Origin: Phycisphaerae bacterium
GTDB lineage: Bacteria > Planctomycetota > Phycisphaerae > JAJVII01
Direction of reading: 5' to 3'
Assembly (NCBI GenBank): GCA_028706835.1
Contig: JAQTVL010000095.1
Span: 1 to 10,642, forward strand
DNA length: 10,642 nucleotides
Made by a program: the position numbers and the translations under genes. Shown one piece after another: positions 6,098 to 10,642 of the stretch; position 1 is the stretch's first letter, and every line of letters begins with the position of its first letter. The notes under the pieces were generated by a model. The model worked only from the letters and a program-made list of their open reading frames with translations. It was not told the DNA's origin and did no database searches.

Positions 6098-7948
6098 ATG
6101 CCACGCACACGTTGTCGTGACGACAAGGCGGTGTTTGTCTGGGCCGAGTCGCGCGAGATGTCGCGATCGGCTGGGCGCGGACTGGCGATGGGGATGGCTA
6201 TTGCGATGTTCCTGGCCGCCGGCTGCATTGGCTTCTGGGCGACGGTGGGGACCGCGGATGACGTGAAGGTGATCGTAATCAAGCCGAACGATCCAACGAC
6301 TCAGCCGGCGCAGCCGAACCCGGACGGGACCGGCGGGCAGCCGGCGGTCGCGCCGACCGGTAAGCCCGGCGAGGTCACCATCAAGCTCGATGACCTGATC
6401 AAGAGCGGGCAGTTGAAGATCGAGGGGGCCGACGTGAAGGATTTGCGGATACAAGTCGTGCGGGGCGGCGACGGGAACGTGAAAGTCGTTCAGCCGGGTG
6501 GCGATCAGCCGGCCGTGAAGCCGCCGGTCGTGGAGCCACAGCCGCCCGTTGTTACGGCGTCGCCGGCTCCGCGCGTGCCGCAGACGGGCATCCAACAGCT
6601 CGACGCGCCGCTAAGCTGGGCGGGGCAGTTGACTGACGAGCAGATGAACAAGCTCAAGCCGGTGCTGGAGCAACTTCGCGATCAGTACCGGGACGCGGCC
6701 AAGCCGCTCCGCGAGCAGCGGGATGATGCCACCAAACGCATGCAGGAAGCCGCAGGCGAGTTCTGGCGGCTGAAGCAGGCTGGGCAGGATGCATCCAAGG
6801 CGCTGGCCGCCAACAAGGCCGCCGCCGAGGACGTGCAGCGGGTGGAGCGGGAGATGCTCCAGACCGGCGAGAAGTTGGCGGACGGCGCGATGGACAAGAT
6901 ATTGCCCGTCCTGACCGACGATCAGGCCAAGCGGTTCAAGGGGGCGCGTGAGAATTTCCTGGACACGCCCGAATTGCGAGCCAAGAGATGGGCGCAGGGA
7001 TCGCTGAACAGCCGGTTCTACGGCGTGGACCTGACGGAGGAGCAGAAGGCGAAGGCCATGGGCATGCTCATCAAGGATTACCCGCAGTATGAGCAGCAAC
7101 AGAAGCCGCGGGGCGAGAAGATGCGGGCGCTTTCGGAGAAACTGGGCGAGGCGATGACGGCTAAGGATGCCAAGGCCCAGGAGGCGATCAACGCCGAGAT
7201 GGCCGCCCTTCGCCAGGTCGGGGACAACGAACTGCGGGTTTGCGGCGACCGGATTGTCGAGCAAGTGATGACCAAGGAGCAGGCCCGGCGGTTCCGTAAC
7301 AAGGAGGCCTCGTGGAAGGATACGCCGGACGGCAAGGTGCTCCGCTTTGTTCGCGACCTGATCGGCGACGAGGCGGCGGAGATCGAGTTGGCCGACGCCC
7401 AGAAGGCCAAGATCAAGGACATTCTCGATACGCGCGAGGCCCAGGCCAAGGAGGCACGCGACGCAGCCGCGAAGCTGACGCCCGAAGAACACAAGGAGAT
7501 GCAGAAGCGTTATCAGGAACAGTACGATCTGCTGAAGAAAGCCCAGGACTCGGGCGACAAGAAGGCCTATCAGGCGGTGCTGGACGAGATGGCGGCGCCG
7601 TCGCGGAAGGCGGCCCAGGAGCGGCAGGCATTGCGCGACAAAGTGGAGGCTATCTTGACGGCCGATCAGCGTAAGGCCATCGCGGACGCGCGGGCCAAGA
7701 CTCTCACGTCGGCAAACGAGTCGCTGATTCGCTCGACCGTCGGCTCGCTGGCGAAGATGCAACTGGACGATACGCAGAACAAAAAGGTGCAGGAACTGGC
7801 CGACGCGGTCCGCAAGGTACTGGATAGCCTGCCTCTGGACCAACACAAGGAACGCAACGATCTCACCCAGCAGTTCCGCAAGGATGTGTTCGCGGTGCTG
7901 AACGAAGCTCAGAAAGCGGAATACCGCAAGTCGTGGGGCACACCCTGA
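6098..7948 (+). CDS. Exported protein with four LTxxQ (Spy/CpxP-like) modules
   Basis: A 616-residue exported, helical protein. After a long basic n-region comes a hydrophobic segment (about 29-52), with L39-A-A-G-C43 as a weak lipobox and an alternative signal peptidase I site near GTA-DD. A short beta-like part (DVKVIVIKPND) is followed by a Pro/Gly/Gln-rich linker (about 65-170). The rest repeats LTxxQ-type motifs: L178 (LTDEQ), L272 (LTDDQ), L312 (LTEEQ), M391 (MTKEQ), L431 (LADAQ), L520 (LTADQ), L556 (LDDTQ), L601 (LNEAQ). These pair into four modules, 36-40 residues apart. A Spy/CpxP monomer has two such motifs, so each module resembles one Spy-like unit. The known family acts as periplasmic ATP-independent chaperones or envelope-stress sensors; chaperone function here is inferred. 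The helices are highly charged and Ala/Gln-rich, fitting coiled coils. I see no clear neighbour relation: the flanking genes also encode exported proteins but are not close. Confidence 0.85.
   Translation: MPRTRCRDDKAVFVWAESREMSRSAGRGLAMGMAIAMFLAAGCIGFWATVGTADDVKVIVIKPNDPTTQPAQPNPDGTGGQPAVAPTGKPGEVTIKLDDLIKSGQLKIEGADVKDLRIQVVRGGDGNVKVVQPGGDQPAVKPPVVEPQPPVVTASPAPRVPQTGIQQLDAPLSWAGQLTDEQMNKLKPVLEQLRDQYRDAAKPLREQRDDATKRMQEAAGEFWRLKQAGQDASKALAANKAAAEDVQRVEREMLQTGEKLADGAMDKILPVLTDDQAKRFKGARENFLDTPELRAKRWAQGSLNSRFYGVDLTEEQKAKAMGMLIKDYPQYEQQQKPRGEKMRALSEKLGEAMTAKDAKAQEAINAEMAALRQVGDNELRVCGDRIVEQVMTKEQARRFRNKEASWKDTPDGKVLRFVRDLIGDEAAEIELADAQKAKIKDILDTREAQAKEARDAAAKLTPEEHKEMQKRYQEQYDLLKKAQDSGDKKAYQAVLDEMAAPSRKAAQERQALRDKVEAILTADQRKAIADARAKTLTSANESLIRSTVGSLAKMQLDDTQNKKVQELADAVRKVLDSLPLDQHKERNDLTQQFRKDVFAVLNEAQKAEYRKSWGTP
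6629..7912 (+). repeat. Four diverged tandem LTxxQ modules inside the CDS
   Basis: Each module opens and closes with an LTxxQ-like motif. Modules span about 6629-6925, 7031-7282, 7388-7669 and 7763-7912. Distances between opening and closing motifs are 94, 79, 89 and 45 residues; gaps between modules are 40, 40 and 36 residues. The closing motifs share the form LTxxQ-A/R-K/R-x-F/I. DNA identity between modules is low, so the duplication is old and seen only at protein level. Confidence 0.6.
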
Positions 7949-7958
7949 TCGGCGGAAC

Positions 7959-7973
7959 ATTCGCCCGGCGAAT
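7959..7973. repeat. Small palindrome just after the LTxxQ-repeat gene
   Basis: ATTCGCCCGGCGAAT is a perfect inverted repeat with a single central base, 10 bases after the stop codon. As RNA it could fold with a 5-base stem and 5-base loop. No T-run follows, so it is a weak terminator candidate at best. Confidence 0.3.
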
Positions 7974-8062
7974 CTGCGATTGAGATCGAGGCCCATTCCT
8001 CGCAACCTGATCGATTGGTCACTGTTTATCCTGAGGCAGACTACCTCGCGAGGAACAGCCTC

Positions 8063-10642
8063 ATGTCGACACGGTCCCGGCACGCCCTGGCGGTTGTCCT
8101 GATCTTTGAACTCCTGTCCTGCGGCGCAGGTCGCGGTCTAGCCGCTGACGTCGATGAGTTCAGGGTCAAGCGGGCGGATGTGTTCGAATTCGCCGAGAAG
8201 CCAACCGTCAAACGAGACGGCGACCGGGTGGTCATCAGCTTCGCAGCCAAGGCGGCCTGCGACGTGACAGTGGCGGTCGAAGACGCCGGCGGGCGGACCG
8301 TCCGGCATCTGGCCAGCGGCGTGCTCGGGGCGAATGCGCCGGAGCCCTTCCAGAAGAGCTCTCTCAACCAGACGGTCATCTGGGACGGCAAGGACAATCG
8401 CGGCCGGGCGATCGACGATCTGACCGGCTGCAAGGCCCGCGTCTCACTGGGGCTCGCCCCGCGGTTCGAGCGGAGTCTATATCATTCGCCGGCCAAACCG
8501 TGGGGGCGCAATCAGCCCGTCATAGCCCCGAGGCCCGAAGGCGTTTATGTCTACGAGGGCGACAATGTAGACAGCATCAAGCTATTCGACCATGACGGGA
8601 ACTACGTCCGCACGATCTACCCGTTCCCAGCCGACAAGCTTGAGCAGGTCAAGGGCCTTCGCTGGCGGCAGGCGGTGCAGGACGGCCTGAAAGTGCCGTT
8701 CAAGGAGGGCTTCTTTCAGTCGACGTTTCTCACCAGCGGGTACAACTCCGGATACGATGTGGCCTCCGGCTACGGCGTGACTCATTTCCCGAGCCTCGCA
8801 TACTCCTGGGCGGAGGACGCCCCCGACTTCCCCGCCGCCACCGCCTTCGCCGTCAGCGGCAAGCGCATCGCGCTGGTTGGGGTGCTGGGGGTCAACCGCC
8901 TGTCGACCGACGGAAGCACCGGCGAAATGGACCTGATCGGCCCCTCCCTCGATTTCACGGCCACGGAAAGGGCCCTACAGTCTCCACCCAGGTCCGTCAG
9001 AGTCTCTCCCCGCTCGGCGGCATTGAGCCCGGATGGGAAGTGGCTGTATCTGACCGGTTATTGCTGGGCGGACGACTCCAAGTTCAGCCACATGTACGGC
9101 GGCGGGAAACGGTGGCTCAACGGCGTGCTGAGAATCCGGTTCGACGCCCAGGCCGGGCCCGAGGCCTTTGTCGGAACCACTCGGCCGGACGGCGAGCCGG
9201 GCAGCGGCCCCGATCAACTCTACTCCCCCACGTCGGTCGCCTGCGACGCACAGGGGAACGTCTACGTGGCCGATAGCGGCAACAACCGCGTGCAGGTGTT
9301 TTCGCCCGACGGAAAGCTGGTTGAAAGCATACCGTCGCAAAAGCCCGTCCACGTGGCGGTCCATCAGAAGACAGGCGAACTGTTTGTCTCGTCCTGGAAC
9401 CTGAGGAACTTCGCCGCGGGGTGGGACAAGAAGGCACCCTTCGAGGTGGTCCGGCTGGGGCCGGCGGGGAAACGCGACAAGATCGCCTCCTACGCCCTCC
9501 CCCTGATCACGGGGTCGATGGCCGGCGAAGAGGGGTACAGCGGCCTGCAATACCGGGTCGAAGTCGACACGTGGGCCGATCCCCCGACGGTGTGGCTGAT
9601 CGCCGGCGCGACGTTCATGCACGGGTGGTACGACCTGACGAGTCTGTCCGGGCAGCGGGGGGCCATCAAGATGCTGATCGCGGACAAGGACAAATTGACA
9701 TTGAAGAGGGACTTCAGCGCCGAGGCGGTCAAGACGATTGCACGCGCCGATCCGAGCAGCAACAGCCGGCAACTTCTTACCGTCAATCCCCGGACGGGAA
9801 AACTGTGCGTCATGGAAAGCCGGATTTCGTCCAGCCAGGTGGTGGAGATCGATCCGGAAACGGGCGCAGCCCGGCTGATGGACTTGCCGCACGCGGCCGA
9901 CGATATCTGCTTTGACATGGAGGGGCATGTCTATCTGAACGCGGGATCGTACGTGACGCGTTTCAACCCGGACGGCCTGCGGGAGGTCCCCTGGGACTAC
10001 GGAGAGGAGCGCACGGGGCTGGGTGCGGGCGGGCATGGCGAAAAGAGCGTCGACGTGGTCGCGGCCTTGGCGCTGCCCGGCACCAGGCCGCCCATCGACG
10101 AAAAGTGCGCCACCAGCGGCCTGTGGATGTCGCCGAAGGGGATGCTGGCGGTACACTGCTGGAACGGCGAGTCCTACTCGTCAAAGTCCGACCGGAAGGC
10201 CGACAAGACGCTGGGCGAGGCTGGCCGGCGCTATGTTCCGAGGGTCTACCCGGGCCGGCAGCGGTGGGGCGAGGTCCACGTCTGGGATTCGCACGGGAAG
10301 GTCCGCTATGAAGATGCCACCCCGGGCCTGGGGTTTCTGGACGGCGTGGCCATCGACAAGGAGGATAACCTCTACGTGCTGGCTGGTGCGGCGCGGACTC
10401 TGGACGGGCAGGGGAAGCTGAATCCAAAATCCTGTACGCTGATCAAGTTCAAGCCCGGCGCCGGCAAGGTGCTTACCGCCGGCGACAAGATGGTGCCGGT
10501 GCCGTTGAAGCCCCGCGAAGAGCCCAAGGAGCCGTCGCAGTTGGCCGGGCGCTGGGTTTCGGGCGCGGAGTGGATGTACGGCGGGGTTGGATACTGCGGG
10601 TGGGAATGGTGCTCACGATTCGCGCTGGACTTCTACGCACGG
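8063..10642 (+). CDS. Exported NHL/beta-propeller protein with FlgD-like Ig domain (3' end cut)
   Basis: An open frame of 860 codons from the ATG at 8063 to the last base, with no stop; the C-terminus lies beyond the window. GAGGA (8050-8054) is 8 bases before the start. A signal peptide covers about residues 1-28 (hydrophobic core, then GRGLA-AD); an LLSC could be a poor lipobox. A FlgD-like Ig domain follows (about 55-115): DVTVAVEDAGGRTVRHL, then WDGKDNRGR from W107. NHL-type beta-propeller blades appear at about 322 (SPDGKWLYLTG), 386-413 (best match, SPTSVACDAQGNVYVADSGNNRVQVF), 429 (VHVAVHQ), 613 (DICFDMEGHVYLNAG) and 755 (GFLDGVAIDKEDNLYVLAG). NHL propellers usually bind proteins or sugars, or act as lactonase-like enzymes; no catalytic residues can be assigned. 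This frame carries family motifs throughout and shows a normal high-GC codon pattern, which makes the antisense frame at 8975-10156 a shadow. Confidence 0.88.
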   Translation, partial: MSTRSRHALAVVLIFELLSCGAGRGLAADVDEFRVKRADVFEFAEKPTVKRDGDRVVISFAAKAACDVTVAVEDAGGRTVRHLASGVLGANAPEPFQKSSLNQTVIWDGKDNRGRAIDDLTGCKARVSLGLAPRFERSLYHSPAKPWGRNQPVIAPRPEGVYVYEGDNVDSIKLFDHDGNYVRTIYPFPADKLEQVKGLRWRQAVQDGLKVPFKEGFFQSTFLTSGYNSGYDVASGYGVTHFPSLAYSWAEDAPDFPAATAFAVSGKRIALVGVLGVNRLSTDGSTGEMDLIGPSLDFTATERALQSPPRSVRVSPRSAALSPDGKWLYLTGYCWADDSKFSHMYGGGKRWLNGVLRIRFDAQAGPEAFVGTTRPDGEPGSGPDQLYSPTSVACDAQGNVYVADSGNNRVQVFSPDGKLVESIPSQKPVHVAVHQKTGELFVSSWNLRNFAAGWDKKAPFEVVRLGPAGKRDKIASYALPLITGSMAGEEGYSGLQYRVEVDTWADPPTVWLIAGATFMHGWYDLTSLSGQRGAIKMLIADKDKLTLKRDFSAEAVKTIARADPSSNSRQLLTVNPRTGKLCVMESRISSSQVVEIDPETGAARLMDLPHAADDICFDMEGHVYLNAGSYVTRFNPDGLREVPWDYGEERTGLGAGGHGEKSVDVVAALALPGTRPPIDEKCATSGLWMSPKGMLAVHCWNGESYSSKSDRKADKTLGEAGRRYVPRVYPGRQRWGEVHVWDSHGKVRYEDATPGLGFLDGVAIDKEDNLYVLAGAARTLDGQGKLNPKSCTLIKFKPGAGKVLTAGDKMVPVPLKPREEPKEPSQLAGRWVSGAEWMYGGVGYCGWEWCSRFALDFYAR

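Noticed and set aside
6611..8083. A 490-codon open frame on the minus strand
   Set aside because: Antisense to the LTxxQ-repeat gene. It is Leu/Arg-rich, mirroring the Gln/Glu/Lys-rich helices on the other strand.
8975..10156. A 393-codon open frame on the minus strand
   Set aside because: Antisense to the NHL propeller frame, which continues without a stop on both sides of it and carries real domain motifs.

Overview
This GC-rich window looks like chromosomal DNA of a Planctomycetota-type bacterium (PVC group). That is an inference from gene content: a type I sulfatase paired with a URO-D family protein, a serpin, a multi-module LTxxQ (Spy/CpxP-like) exported protein, and a very long exported NHL/beta-propeller protein with a FlgD-like Ig domain. 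No RNA gene, insertion sequence, CRISPR array or phage gene was seen. All intergenic gaps are shorter than about 215 bases.

Left part (1 to about 1731, minus strand): a tight four-gene operon reading towards the left edge. In transcription order it holds a small HEAT-like lipoprotein, an RsbW-type HATPase (serine kinase/anti-sigma-like), a STAS protein with an intact DSSG phosphoacceptor motif, and an MlaE-type ABC permease cut by the window edge. Two junctions overlap by 4 bases (ATGA and GTGA), so translation is probably coupled. The arrangement suggests a lipid-transport (Mla-like) ABC system whose STAS subunit may be switched by phosphorylation. This is the most interesting hypothesis in the window.

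Middle part (1732 to 4450): a short divergent intergenic region holds a perfect 14-base palindrome with a consensus -10 hexamer on both strands. To its right, a URO-D family (non-HemE) protein and a sulfatase without a signal peptide form a two-gene operon, perhaps for cytoplasmic processing of a methylated and/or sulfated substrate.

Right part (4588 to 10642, plus strand): three separate exported-protein genes follow. They are a secreted serpin with a complete inhibitory hinge, a 616-residue protein with four LTxxQ modules, and an NHL/beta-propeller protein that is open at the right edge (860 codons without a stop). The window contains many long antisense ORFs, which are shadows caused by high GC content.
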